This document shows, piece after piece, positions 1 to 9,923 of a stretch of DNA of 64,000 nt. How positions within the stretch are numbered: the stretch's first letter is position 1; every line of letters begins with the position of its first letter. The notes beneath the pieces are model-generated. The model was given only the letters and a program-made list of their open reading frames with translations, did not search any database and was not told the origin of the DNA. Location: assembly GCA_963779845.1 (NCBI GenBank), contig CAVZZV010000001.1:62001-126000 (forward strand), given 5' to 3'. Made by a program: the position numbers and the translations under genes. This DNA is from CAVZZV01 sp963779845 (GTDB lineage: Bacteria; Bacteroidota; Bacteroidia; Bacteroidales; GCA-2748055).

Positions 1-1296
1 AAAACCGGGATCCCTGAGAGTACAATAATTGAAATCAAGAGCCTGAGGAATGTTAAATATGAAAATCTCGCAGCTTTTCGGGAAAATCTGATGGAAAAGC
101 TTGGAAATGAGAAATTCAAAGCTTATTCATCGCAAATTGTAAAAGCTTCTTATTATAATCCTCCGGTAAAAGCAATATCCTGGTTGGGAGATATTTTTCT
201 TAAAGCTTTGAAAATGCTTATAATTCCCCTGGTGGTTAGTTCTCTCATTTCCGGAATTACCAATATTGGTTCGGGAAAAAATCTCGGACGATTAGGTTTG
301 AAAACGATAGGATACTATTTAATGACCAGCCTGCTCGCCATTTTTACCGGTCTGTTTCTGGTTAATTTAGTCAAGCCCGGGGTTGGAGCGGACATAAATC
401 TTGTCCAACACGTCGAGGGTCTGGTAGAGAACCAGAGAGGGTTTTCTGACACCTTATTAAATATTATACCGGAAAACATTGTAAAGTCAGCAGTGGAGGG
501 GGACCTTCTATCGATTATATTTTTCAGTATCCTGGTCGGCTTTTTCATCACCAGGATAAGCCAGAGGTATCAAATTCTCCTGACCGATTTATTCAACAGC
601 ATGTTTGAGGTGATGATGAAAATCACCATGTGGGTGATTCTTTTTACCCCCCTTGGGATTTTTGGCATAATTGCAAAAGTCGTCTCTGACCAGGATGACC
701 TTATTTCCCTAATGTCCAGCATGGGGTTGTATATGGGAACCGTTATTCTTGCCCTGGCTTTTCATTTTTTCATTAGCCTTCCTCTGATTGTCCGTTTTGT
801 AGGCCATTCAAAACCCTTCCGGCACCTGGTTAACATGGGCTCACCTCTTTTGACCGCTTTTTCCACCTCATCGTCCGGGGCCACACTTCCATTGACGATG
901 ACTGCTGTGGAGGAAAATTCAGGTGTTTCCAATAAAATTTCGAGCTTCACCCTCCCACTGGGTGCAACGATTAACATGGATGGGACAGCCCTGTATGAAT
1001 GTGTAGCCGTATTGTTTATTGCCCAGGCTTATGGGCTTGAACTTAGTTTCCCGGAACAATTGATTGTTGTAATCACCGCATTACTTGTGTCAATTGGTGC
1101 TGCGGGAATTCCAATGGCTGGTTTAGTCATGATAACGATCATTCTTACAGCAGTAAACCTTCCCCTTGAAGGAGTGGGATTAATACTGGCCGTCGACCGT
1201 ATCCTCGATATGTTCAGGACCGCTACCAATGTATGGAGCGATAGTTGCGGCGCGGTAATCATTGCAAAATCTGAAGGAGAGGTTTTAAAAGTTTGA
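1..1296 (+). CDS. Acidic amino acid/dicarboxylate:cation symporter (DAACS/SDF family), 5' end outside window
   Basis: Sodium- or proton-coupled uptake carrier of the inner membrane. The reading frame is open to the left edge, so the gene starts upstream. The first ATG in the window (91) lies before the second expected membrane segment and the first segment is not present. Visible family hallmarks are the serine-rich re-entrant loop (STSSSGATLPLTM), NMDGT in segment 7, the AAGIPMAG second hairpin, and a final segment VDRILDMFRTATNVWSD. By alignment to GltPh from memory, the latter keeps the substrate residues equivalent to D390, D394, R397, T398, N401 and D405; the Arg argues for an acidic substrate (aspartate, glutamate or a C4-dicarboxylate). 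The visible stretch between segments 1 and 2 is longer and more charged than in GltPh. Its 3' end faces the oxidoreductase on the other strand, about 60 bp away. Confidence 0.9.
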   Translation, partial: KTGIPESTIIEIKSLRNVKYENLAAFRENLMEKLGNEKFKAYSSQIVKASYYNPPVKAISWLGDIFLKALKMLIIPLVVSSLISGITNIGSGKNLGRLGLKTIGYYLMTSLLAIFTGLFLVNLVKPGVGADINLVQHVEGLVENQRGFSDTLLNIIPENIVKSAVEGDLLSIIFFSILVGFFITRISQRYQILLTDLFNSMFEVMMKITMWVILFTPLGIFGIIAKVVSDQDDLISLMSSMGLYMGTVILALAFHFFISLPLIVRFVGHSKPFRHLVNMGSPLLTAFSTSSSGATLPLTMTAVEENSGVSNKISSFTLPLGATINMDGTALYECVAVLFIAQAYGLELSFPEQLIVVITALLVSIGAAGIPMAGLVMITIILTAVNLPLEGVGLILAVDRILDMFRTATNVWSDSCGAVIIAKSEGEVLKV

Positions 1297-1358
1297 CCTC
1301 TCCCCTTTTTCAGATTCACCCATTAAATGCTCCAAATAATTTTTCTGATTGAACCATT

Positions 1359-4300
1359 TTATTTTTTGTTCATTTCCGGGAAGTTATCCTCCTTTTGGAT
1401 CAGGGCATCGTATAATATTTCGATGGGATGATAAGCACTTTTACCTGTTCCGTCCTTTATCTGTTGTCGGCAGCTTGTTCCGGGTGCGGCAATCAGGGTT
1501 CCTTCAGAAGTCTCCCGAACCTCCGGAAACAAGCGTAGTTCCCCGATCTTCATCGATAAATCATAATGTTCCTTTTCAAACCCAAAAGAGCCCGCCATAC
1601 CACAACAACCAGAAGGGATCTCTGTTACCGAATAATTTTCAGGAAAGGATAAAAGGTACATATCCGCATTAGTACTAGCAATTGCTTTCTGCTGACAATG
1701 GCCGTGTAATTTAAATGTACGTTTTTCCCTGGTGAAAAGCTCCCTGGAAATCTTCCCTGCTTTCATTTCCCTCATTAAAAATTCTTCAACGGTAAAGGTA
1801 TTTCTTGAAATTCTTAATGCCGCTTCTTTCAATTTTCCCCTTACCAGCTCAGGGTACTCATCCCGGAAAGTAAGGATTGCAGAGGGTTCAATTCCTAACA
1901 GAGGAATCGTGTCATTTACTATGTTGCTGAATAACTGAATATTATGGATTGCCTTCTTCCGGGCAGTCCGAATCAGTCCCTTGGAAATAAAAGTCCTTCC
2001 GCTCTCCGCATTTCTTTCCATTCTTACATGGTAACCCATTGCCCAAAGTAGCTTGACAACCTTGATACCAATTTCAGTATCCGTGTAATTGGAGAATTCA
2101 TCAAGGAAAAGAACTACGGTCCGCACCTCATCCTCCGGAGGATTGAGCGACTTTTTATCCTGAGCGGTGAACCAGGATCGCAAGGTATGTTTGTACAACA
2201 GAGGCAAGCTCCGTTCTTTAGCTAATCCTAAACTCCCCTTCACTGGCCGGGGTAATCGACTCATCATTAAATTGAAAAAGGAGGGCCACAGGGAACCTAA
2301 TTTATGAATTGAGGTAATATAAGCTATGGCCCTTGTCCTTAATGGAATAAATTTATTGTCGTAATAATGCTGTAGAAACTCCGCTTTAAACTTTGCCATG
2401 TCTACATTAGAGGGACATTCCGATTTGCACCCTTTACACGAAAGGCATAAATCCAATACGGCGTATATTTCCTTTTGGTCGAGGGCATTTTGATTCGTGG
2501 GACTTTTTATATATTCCCGGAGGATATTTGCCCTGGCCCTTGTAGTGGTACCTTCCTCCCGTATAGCCATGTAACTTGGGCACATAATGCCTCCAATTAC
2601 TTCTGTTTTCCGACAATCCCCTGAACCATTGCATTTTTCAATTGCCCTCAGAAACCCCCCCGAATCACTAAAATCAAAAATGGTTTCGATCATAGGAGTT
2701 TGCTCTCCCGGACGATACCTAAGGGAGGTATTCATAGCCGGGGTATGCACTATTTTATTCGCGTTAAACACATTCTTCGGATCCCAGCAATGCTTAATAT
2801 CTTCAAACCACTTATAAATTTCCCGACCGACCATTATAGGAATGAATTCACCCCGAAGTCTTCCATCGCCATGCTCACCGCTCAGTGAACCCTTGAATTT
2901 TTTTACCAGTTTCGCAGTTTTTTCCGCTATCTCACGAAACAACATGACATCAGTGGGATCTTTAAGGTTGAGTATGGGACGAAGATGTAATTCCCCAACG
3001 GAGATATGTGCATGATAAACACAATCAAGTTGGTGTTCATCAAGTATTAGATTAAATTGGTCAATGTAAGATTCTAAATCTGTGGGATTTACGGAAGTGT
3101 CTTCAATTACGGAAACCGGTCTTGCATCCCCGGGAAGATTTGATAAAACTCCCAGGCCAGCTTTTCGCAGGTTCCATACTTTTTTTATTTCGGATCCGGT
3201 TACCAATGGAAAATGATATCCTAAACCCAATGACCTTAACTCTTGTGTTAATTTTTTGCAAATCTCCTCAATTTCAGACAAAGACTTTCCGACCAATTCG
3301 ATAATGAGGATTGCACCCGGATCGCCGGAGACAAAAGACCGGTTTTTTCGCTGCTCAATATTTTCACGGGTGAGTTCCAGGATTTTGTTATCCATAAGTT
3401 CAATTGCAGCCGGATTGTACTTCAATGCTACAAGGTTCGCGCGGATTGCCTCCTTCACACTATAAAAATGAACACATAAAAGGGATTTTTCGTAGTCAGG
3501 AAGAGGGATAAGGTTTAACTTGGCCTCGGTAATAAATGCCAGGGTGCCTTCAGAACCTGCCAATAGCTTGCAAAAATTGAATTTCACATCCTGCCATGCA
3601 TTATCAAATGAGTTACATTTCATGATCTCATCAAGGGCATATCCGGTATTCCTTCTAACTAAATCCGGATCAGGAAACTCCTGCAAAATCTTTTTTCTAT
3701 TCTCTTCATTGCCCAACAGATTCTTCATCTGTCGGTATAAACTACCTTCAAGATTGTTCTGTTTAGTTTTTGCTGTAAAGGCATTTTTGTCCAGTTCTGT
3801 AAATTCCACCTCACTCCCATCGCTCAACAAAGCTTTTAGCGAGATTAAGTGTTCCCGCGTTGTTCCATAAATCAAGGAATGGAGTCCGGAACTGTTATTT
3901 CCTATCATTCCACCAATGACACACCTGTTGGAAGTGGAGGTTTCGGGTGCAAAGAAAAGACCCATTGGTTTAAGTACCATATTCAATTCATCCAGGATAA
4001 TGCCCGGGCCAACTCTCACCCATGCCTCTTCCCGGTTTATCTCCAGTATCTGATTCATATGCCTGGAAATATCCACGACCAATCCACTCCCGACTACCTG
4101 GCCTGCCAGGGAGGTCCCGGCCCCTCTGGGGATAAGCGTAATGCCTGTTTGCGCAGACCAGCTGATCAGCTTTTTTATATCCTCCCTGTTACGGGGCCAT
4201 GCAACGCCAAATGGAACTTCCCGGTATGCTGAAGCATCCGTAGCGTACATAAACCGGGTATATTCATCCTGAAATATATCGCCCTCTATCTGTGGTAAGG

Positions 4301-4364
4301 GAAAAGATACCGGCATAATATTTAAAGTATTTCTATCAATGAAGCTATGTGGTTTGCTCAACAC
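1359..4364 (-). CDS. FAD-linked oxidase fused to Fe-S and CCG cysteine-rich domains (YdiJ/D-lactate dehydrogenase-like)
   Basis: A 1001-residue flavoprotein oxidising a D-2-hydroxyacid and passing electrons through Fe-S clusters. Domains in order: FAD-binding type 4 (about 45-185, PRGAGTSLAGQ and GGMIGNNSSG), FAD-oxidase C-terminal domain (about 200-540, with HISVGELHLRP at 453 and GSLSGEHGDGR at 492), two 4Fe-4S motifs (C578/C584/C595 region and CLSCKGCKSECP at 640-651) and a C-terminal cysteine-rich domain with GCCGMAGSFGFEKEHY at 919. Length and order match E. coli YdiJ (about 1018 residues). The exact substrate (D-lactate, D-2-hydroxyglutarate or glycolate) cannot be read from the sequence. 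A second possible start is Met17. No partner subunit genes are adjacent, which suits a one-chain enzyme. Confidence 0.9.
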   Translation of the reverse strand: MLSKPHSFIDRNTLNIMPVSFPLPQIEGDIFQDEYTRFMYATDASAYREVPFGVAWPRNREDIKKLISWSAQTGITLIPRGAGTSLAGQVVGSGLVVDISRHMNQILEINREEAWVRVGPGIILDELNMVLKPMGLFFAPETSTSNRCVIGGMIGNNSSGLHSLIYGTTREHLISLKALLSDGSEVEFTELDKNAFTAKTKQNNLEGSLYRQMKNLLGNEENRKKILQEFPDPDLVRRNTGYALDEIMKCNSFDNAWQDVKFNFCKLLAGSEGTLAFITEAKLNLIPLPDYEKSLLCVHFYSVKEAIRANLVALKYNPAAIELMDNKILELTRENIEQRKNRSFVSGDPGAILIIELVGKSLSEIEEICKKLTQELRSLGLGYHFPLVTGSEIKKVWNLRKAGLGVLSNLPGDARPVSVIEDTSVNPTDLESYIDQFNLILDEHQLDCVYHAHISVGELHLRPILNLKDPTDVMLFREIAEKTAKLVKKFKGSLSGEHGDGRLRGEFIPIMVGREIYKWFEDIKHCWDPKNVFNANKIVHTPAMNTSLRYRPGEQTPMIETIFDFSDSGGFLRAIEKCNGSGDCRKTEVIGGIMCPSYMAIREEGTTTRARANILREYIKSPTNQNALDQKEIYAVLDLCLSCKGCKSECPSNVDMAKFKAEFLQHYYDNKFIPLRTRAIAYITSIHKLGSLWPSFFNLMMSRLPRPVKGSLGLAKERSLPLLYKHTLRSWFTAQDKKSLNPPEDEVRTVVLFLDEFSNYTDTEIGIKVVKLLWAMGYHVRMERNAESGRTFISKGLIRTARKKAIHNIQLFSNIVNDTIPLLGIEPSAILTFRDEYPELVRGKLKEAALRISRNTFTVEEFLMREMKAGKISRELFTREKRTFKLHGHCQQKAIASTNADMYLLSFPENYSVTEIPSGCCGMAGSFGFEKEHYDLSMKIGELRLFPEVRETSEGTLIAAPGTSCRQQIKDGTGKSAYHPIEILYDALIQKEDNFPEMNKK

Positions 4365-4430
4365 CTGGCTGCAAACTCAGCGAAGCTTATGTTGGTTTGA
4401 ATGAGTACAAAATGATTTGTAAAGTTAGAA

Positions 4431-4453
4431 ATATATTGTTCCATTCAATATAT
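4431..4453. repeat. AT-rich inverted repeat upstream of the histidine kinase
   Basis: Eight-base arms ATATATTG and CAATATAT flank a 7-base loop, followed on the + strand by six T. It sits 56 bp before the kinase start in the intergenic space. It could be an operator or a weak terminator; it is too AT-rich to choose. Confidence 0.35.
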
Positions 4454-4508
4454 TTTTTGCCTTTAAAAAACATAACTTTTTTAATAAAAAAACGTTTAAA
4501 GCGTAGAT

Positions 4509-6488
4509 ATGACCACCAAAAAAGATCTAATTTCCGTCATTAGCTCTCTTGAGAAATCCCTGAAAAGAAAAGAAAATCAATTCGATTCGCTTTTTCAGGA
4601 AATGAATGCCGCATTTGCCTACCATAAAATGGTGTATGATGATCAGGGAAAGGGCGTCGACTACCGTTTTCTGAAAGTGAACAAAGAATTTGAAATACAA
4701 ACCCAACTGAAGGCGGACGATATTCTAGGCAGGACAGTGAGAGAAGTAATGCAAGGGATTGAGGAAGAATGGATAGAAATCTACGGTCAGGTAGCCAGTA
4801 CCGGTAAGCCGATCAAATTTGAACAATACTCCCCCCTATTAAAAAAATATTGGGATGTAAATGCCTATTCGCCCGCCAAAAATTACTTTGCAACCACCTT
4901 TCATGACATCACAGAAAAAATTGAAGCCAACAGGAATCAGGAGCAAAGTGAAAAACTCTTTCGCAGTATTTTCCAGAACGCTTCCATAGGTATAGCCACC
5001 CTTTCCCCGGACTTCAAGTTTAATGAGGTAAATGATAAATTATGTCTCATTACCGGATTTAAGCCTGAAGAGCTGCATGGTAAGGATATCAGGGAGCTTA
5101 GCGTGCCTGAGGATATGAAGCTTGATGAAGAAAGTATATCCATGGCAACAAACGATCAAACTGATTCATTTCACTATGAAAAAAGGTTTATAAAGAAAAA
5201 CGGCAAATCCATATGGATAGATCTATTCGCGAGTGTAATCAGGGACCAAAGCAGAAATATTAGTTATATAATACTGATAATCAATGATATAAACGCAAAA
5301 AAACTGACTTTGGAAATGCTTGAGGAATCAAGACATTTTACCAGTAATCTTTTAGAAACTGCAAACGTAATGGTTATTGGATTTGACAAGCTGGGAAATA
5401 TCCAGATCATGAATCCTGAAGCAGAAAGGGTCACAGGCTATTCTTTTAATGAACTTAAAAACAAAAACTGGGTAGAACATCTCGTTGCAAAGGATAAATT
5501 CTCCGATAACTATCCTTTGAAAAATGGGAATGGTGAATTTCCAAAAAAATATGAAAATACCTTACTGACAAAGCAGGGGCATAAAAAAACTATTTCCTGG
5601 AGCAACAACCCCTTGATGAGGAATGGTGAAAATGTTGGAACCATCTCGTTTGGAAATGATATTACCGAACTTATGGAAGCATTGCAAAAGGTAAAGGAAC
5701 AAAACAACGAATATGAAAAACTAAATGCGCGATTACAGCATTCCAATAACAAAATAAGAAATATCAATAAGCAACTTGTTGAAGCTAAGGAACTTGCAGA
5801 AGAAAGCGACAAGCTTAAATCGGCATTTCTTGCCAACATGTCGCACGAGATCCGCACCCCGATGAATGGAATTATTGGCTTTGCTGATTTGCTTTCTATT
5901 GAGGAGGATGAGGAGAAGAGAGCACACTATTTACAGATTATCAAGAAAGGAAGCATGCAATTACTGGGTATTGTAAATGATATAATTGATATTTCGAAAA
6001 TAGAATCCGGAAAGATAGATATCCATAATAACCGGGTTAAAATTGTGGATATCATAAAAGAGGTCCAGGAGTTTTTCAGCCATGAAGCCAGTTCAAAAGG
6101 ACTTGAACTAAAGTATGAAATTCAGGGAGAGCTTGATTCAGAAATCATAACTGATTCCTTTAAGTTGAGACAGATCTTAAATAACCTTGTCAAAAATGCC
6201 ATTAAATTCACTGATGAGGGCAGTATAATCCTCGGGGCAAGCATGAAACCCTACACCATCGAATTTTTTGTCAAAGATACCGGCATCGGGATCCATTCCG
6301 GGGCTCATAACCTTATTTTTGACCGTTTCAGACAGGCAGAGTTAGAAAACAAAAATTCCCGGGGCGGTACCGGCCTCGGCCTGGCTATTTCCAAAGCATT
6401 TATAGAGAGGATGGGCGGTAAGATATGGCTAGTCTCCAATCCGGGTCAGGGAAGCACCTTCACTTTTAACCTGCCGCGCAGCAGTTAG
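4509..6488 (+). CDS. PAS-domain sensor histidine kinase (orphan, no receiver domain)
   Basis: A 659-residue soluble sensor kinase with no membrane segment. It has three PAS-type modules at roughly 25-135, 146-265 and 275-390, the last two ending in the usual NDI(T/N) C-cap, then a coiled coil (390-435). The HisKA box has the phospho-acceptor His446 in NMSHEIRTPMNGIIGF. The HATPase domain shows the N box NLVKNAIKF (559), G1 DTGIG (590) and G2 GGTGLGLAIS (619). The chain ends right after the ATPase, so phosphate must go to a separate regulator. No response regulator lies next to it; the only one in the window is the PhoB-like gene near 20.5 kb, and a link between them is unproven. The PAS content suggests sensing of a cytoplasmic ligand or redox state. 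Confidence 0.92.
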   Translation: MTTKKDLISVISSLEKSLKRKENQFDSLFQEMNAAFAYHKMVYDDQGKGVDYRFLKVNKEFEIQTQLKADDILGRTVREVMQGIEEEWIEIYGQVASTGKPIKFEQYSPLLKKYWDVNAYSPAKNYFATTFHDITEKIEANRNQEQSEKLFRSIFQNASIGIATLSPDFKFNEVNDKLCLITGFKPEELHGKDIRELSVPEDMKLDEESISMATNDQTDSFHYEKRFIKKNGKSIWIDLFASVIRDQSRNISYIILIINDINAKKLTLEMLEESRHFTSNLLETANVMVIGFDKLGNIQIMNPEAERVTGYSFNELKNKNWVEHLVAKDKFSDNYPLKNGNGEFPKKYENTLLTKQGHKKTISWSNNPLMRNGENVGTISFGNDITELMEALQKVKEQNNEYEKLNARLQHSNNKIRNINKQLVEAKELAEESDKLKSAFLANMSHEIRTPMNGIIGFADLLSIEEDEEKRAHYLQIIKKGSMQLLGIVNDIIDISKIESGKIDIHNNRVKIVDIIKEVQEFFSHEASSKGLELKYEIQGELDSEIITDSFKLRQILNNLVKNAIKFTDEGSIILGASMKPYTIEFFVKDTGIGIHSGAHNLIFDRFRQAELENKNSRGGTGLGLAISKAFIERMGGKIWLVSNPGQGSTFTFNLPRSS

Positions 6489-6622
6489 AGCCAATTCTGC
6501 CAGATATCGCCTTTACCATGCCAAAAAAATTGATATAAATCACCTTCCGGTTTGATGTAGCTATGCTTTTTTTTAACTAATTTTAAGGAAATTTAGATGG
6601 CAAGTTAAAATATTGATATTCA

Positions 6623-7624
6623 ATGAAATTACTCGAACAAATTAAGCTGAAGGCTCAAAAAACTCCCCAAAGGATTGTCCTCCCGGAAAGTGATGATGCC
6701 AGAACCCTCCGGGCCGCAGATGAAATCCTCCACCAAAAAATCGCTAAAATAATACTCATTGGAAATCCGGAAAAGATCAGGAGGGATGCAGAAACAGGGA
6801 ACCTTAAATACATTTCCGATGCTGAAATCGTTGATCCAAAAGACCATTTCAAAAAAGAGGCCTATATCAATCTCATGGTTGAATTACGCGGAAAGAAAGG
6901 GTTAACCCGGGAGCAGGCAGCAATTCTAATTGAAGACCCCTTATATCTGGCGACATTGATGATCAAAGCGGGTGATGCGGAGGGTGAAGTTGCCGGTGCA
7001 AAGAATGCCACGGGTGATGTGCTTCGTCCTGCTTTTCAATATGTTAAGACAAAGCCGGGGATTTCTGTAGTATCCGGAGCATTCATCATGATCCTTAAAG
7101 ACAAGGAATTTGGGAATGATGGAATGTTAGTCTTCGCAGATTGCGCGGTACACCCGAATCCCACTGACAAAGAGTTGGCGGAAATTGCCGTCGCCACAGG
7201 CAGGACCACTAAAGCCATTGCCGGATTCGAACCAAGGATCGCGATGTTGAGTTTTTCAACTAAAGGCAGCGCGAGGCATGAAATGGTAGATAAAGTGATA
7301 TCGGCAACGAAAATAGCCAAAGAAATGGCACCTGATCTATTGATTGACGGGGAGCTACAGGCAGACGCAGCCATTATTGAATCTATCGGGAAAACAAAGG
7401 CTCCAGGCAGTGAAATCGCAGGGAGAGCCAATGTTTTAATCTTTCCCACTTTAGAGTCCGGAAATATTTGTTATAAACTTGTTCAGCGGATGGCACATGC
7501 AGAAGCTATTGGTCCGATACTTCAGGGCATGGCTGCACCTATAAATGATCTCTCAAGAGGTTGTTCTGTCAGTGATATCGTGAATCTTGTAGCCATAACT
7601 TCGAATCAGGCCTCGGAAAAATAA
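6623..7624 (+). CDS. pta: Phosphate acetyltransferase
   Basis: Converts acetyl-CoA and phosphate to acetyl phosphate and CoA, which acetate kinase then uses to make ATP. The 333 residues match the short single-domain Pta class. Family signatures visible are PESDDARTLRAADEI near the N-terminus, GDAEGEVAGAKNATGDVLRPAFQYV (central) and AGRANVLIFPTLESGNICYKLVQRMAHAEAIGPILQGM near the C-terminus (each quoted only in part here as a landmark). It is the first gene of a co-directional set with a 3-hydroxyacyl-CoA dehydrogenase, ackA, ptb and buk; the next gene starts 32 bp downstream. Its homologue Ptb is encoded three genes later, so the two acyltransferases probably share a duplicated ancestor and divide acetyl and longer acyl substrates. 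Confidence 0.95.
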   Translation: MKLLEQIKLKAQKTPQRIVLPESDDARTLRAADEILHQKIAKIILIGNPEKIRRDAETGNLKYISDAEIVDPKDHFKKEAYINLMVELRGKKGLTREQAAILIEDPLYLATLMIKAGDAEGEVAGAKNATGDVLRPAFQYVKTKPGISVVSGAFIMILKDKEFGNDGMLVFADCAVHPNPTDKELAEIAVATGRTTKAIAGFEPRIAMLSFSTKGSARHEMVDKVISATKIAKEMAPDLLIDGELQADAAIIESIGKTKAPGSEIAGRANVLIFPTLESGNICYKLVQRMAHAEAIGPILQGMAAPINDLSRGCSVSDIVNLVAITSNQASEK

Positions 7625-7656
7625 ACGGGTAGTTATAATCAATTAATATAATACAA

Positions 7657-8622
7657 ATGGTGGAATCATTAGAAGATTTTGCTTTACGCAAGAAAATAGT
7701 AAAAAAGCAGGGAACAATACAGAAAGTTGCCGTCATTGGTTGTGGTACAATGGGCCAGCAAATTGTAAGCCTTATCAGTCAGGCAGGCATGAATGTTATT
7801 TTCCTGGACCTCACAACTGAGAGGTTGGTTGAGGTAATGAGGGAGATTGAAGGGCAACTTGATGAAAAAATAAATAAATGGGGCCTTACCGAAGGAGAAA
7901 AGAGGGCCATTCTCTCCCGAATTCGTGGAACGGTCGATTATAATGAAATCCACGATGTCGATCTGGCAATCGAATCGATAAACTCCCGCAAGCCGGGAAC
8001 CAATATTGAAATCCGCAAAGATGTTTTCCGTAAGGTTGAAGAGGTTGTTGCAGAGGATACGGTAATTACCTCAAACAACTCCACCTTAATGATCTCCGAT
8101 CTGGCCAGTGTACTTAAACATCCCGAGAGGGCCATTGGGATGCACTTTATTCATCCCGCCTCCTCAGTTAAAATAATTGAGGTAGTAAAGGGACTTGAAA
8201 CCAACAACCACTCTTATGAGTTTGTCCTCAAATTTGCGAAAATGATCGATAAACTTGTGATTGCAGTTAATGAATCTCCAGGACATATCAGCAGCAGGCT
8301 AATCGTAACCCTGATCAATGAGGCCTGCGATACCCTTATGGAAGGCGTGGCTTCTGTTCAATGCATAGATACCACCATGAAGCTGGGATATGGCCTTCTA
8401 TTCGGTCCTTTTGAGATGGCCGACACCATTGGGTTGGATAAGTTACTCAAGTGGATGGATAACCTCTACGCTGAATTTGGCCTTCAGAAATACAAACCTT
8501 CCCCCATACTAAAAAGACTGGTAAGGGCCGGATATTTAGGCCGTAAAAATGGTAAAGGCTTTTACAAATATGAAGATGGCAAAATAATCAGCCAGGCCAT
8601 TCATGCCACTGAATTCAGATAA
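7657..8622 (+). CDS. 3-hydroxyacyl-CoA (3-hydroxybutyryl-CoA) dehydrogenase-like protein
   Basis: A NAD(P)-dependent dehydrogenase expected to interconvert 3-hydroxyacyl-CoA and acetoacyl-CoA. Its 321 residues carry a Rossmann GCGTMG at 28-33, the family motif SNNSTLMISDLA (139-150) and GMHFIHP (161-167), then the C-terminal dimerisation domain ending LGRKNGKGFYKYEDG. Aligned by eye to human HADH, the catalytic His (H163), Glu (E175) and Ser (S142) are kept, but the Asn of HFFNP is His166 and the Asn of the PGFxxNR motif is Ser213. An N-terminal extension of about 20 residues precedes the Rossmann fold. Placement between pta and ackA/ptb/buk supports a role in butyrate or acyl-CoA fermentation, but the two changes leave room for a different substrate. 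Confidence 0.85.
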   Translation: MVESLEDFALRKKIVKKQGTIQKVAVIGCGTMGQQIVSLISQAGMNVIFLDLTTERLVEVMREIEGQLDEKINKWGLTEGEKRAILSRIRGTVDYNEIHDVDLAIESINSRKPGTNIEIRKDVFRKVEEVVAEDTVITSNNSTLMISDLASVLKHPERAIGMHFIHPASSVKIIEVVKGLETNNHSYEFVLKFAKMIDKLVIAVNESPGHISSRLIVTLINEACDTLMEGVASVQCIDTTMKLGYGLLFGPFEMADTIGLDKLLKWMDNLYAEFGLQKYKPSPILKRLVRAGYLGRKNGKGFYKYEDGKIISQAIHATEFR

Positions 8623-8714
8623 TAACTTGTAAACCCTATAGAATAAACCCAATTTCTAAGTCTTCCAGAAAATAATATTCACTCTGGAACGAAAAGGAAC
8701 CTAAAACCAAACGA

Positions 8715-9918
8715 ATGAAAATCATTGTATTAAACTGCGGTAGTTCATCAATAAAATATCAATTGTTCAATATGGATCAGGTCAGGTTATTGGCCAAAGG
8801 GGTGGCAGAAAAAATTGGGTTGCACGGATCCTTTATCAAGCATGAAAGAGAAGATGGTGTTAAAGTAAAACTTGAAGGGGAAATCCTCGACCATCAACAA
8901 GGGATTGAATTTATTCTTGGCATTCTTAAATCGGAGAAATACGGATCCTTAAAAAGTTTTAGTGAAATTGATGCCGTGGGCCATCGGGTAGTCCATGGGG
9001 GGGAAGCATTCAAGAGTTCGGTTTTAATTACTGATGAGGTAATTGAAGAAATGGAGAAATGCATTGACCTAGCCCCTCTTCATAATCCCCCAAACCTAAA
9101 AGGTATTTCTGCAATGCATGCTTTGTTGCCGCTCGTTCCCCAAACTTGTACTTTCGACACTGCCTTTCATCAGACCATGCCACCCGGAAGCCTATATGTA
9201 TGCCATTCCTTATTCTCTTTATACTAAATATGGTTTGCGCCGCTACGGTTTCCATGGTTCCAGCCATCGGTATGTCTCCACCCGGGCAGCGGAAGTATTA
9301 AAAAAGGATATTAAAGATCTAAAAATTGTGACCTGCCATCTGGGAAATGGAGCATCATGTGCAGCGGTGAAGGGCGGTGTATCCATCGACACTTCCATGG
9401 GATTGACACCAGTCGAAGGCTTAATAATGGGCACCCGGACCGGCGACCTGGACCTTGGGGTTTTAATTTATATAATGCAAAAAGAAGGTATTGATTCCCA
9501 TGTTGCCAATACCCTGATCAATAAACACAGCGGCGTACTTGGGGTATCTGGTGTCTCTTCAGATATGCGCGAGGTAGAAGAAGCCATGGAAAATGGAAAT
9601 GAAAGGGCTAAGCTCGCCCTGGACATGTACCACTACCGTATCAGGAAGTACATTGGAGCTTACGCAGCAGCCATGGGAGGAATAGATGTTCTGGTTTTTA
9701 CCGGTGGGGTCGGTGAAAATAGTCCTGAAAGCAGGGAAGAAATTTGCAAGGACTTTGAATACCTGGGTTTGGAGTTTCATAAACAGGCCAATGATGGAAA
9801 AAGAGGCAAGGAAGTTATTATATCCGCTCCGGGATCCAGGGTTGCTGCTCTGGTAATCCCCACTAATGAAGAGTTGGTCATCGCAACGGACACCCTGAAC
9901 ATTATAAGGAAATTATAA
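8715..9918 (+). CDS. ackA: Acetate kinase, interrupted by a single-base frameshift
   Basis: Makes acetate and ATP from acetyl phosphate. The N-terminal part (NCGSSSIKYQLF, GHRVVHGG, FDTAFHQTMPP) is in one frame and the C-terminal part (EAYMYAIPY, RYGFHGSSHRYVS, CHLGNGAS, MGTRTGDLDLG, FTGGVGENS) in another. The switch is at the CCC at 9183-9185: removing one C gives the family sequence MPPEAYMYAIPY without a gap and a 400-residue protein, the normal AckA length. Both halves keep all catalytic motifs, so decay is not evident. It begins 92 bp after the dehydrogenase gene and ends 5 bp before ptb. Most likely a consensus error; a recent true inactivation cannot be excluded. Confidence 0.9.
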
Positions 9919-9923
9919 GCCCT

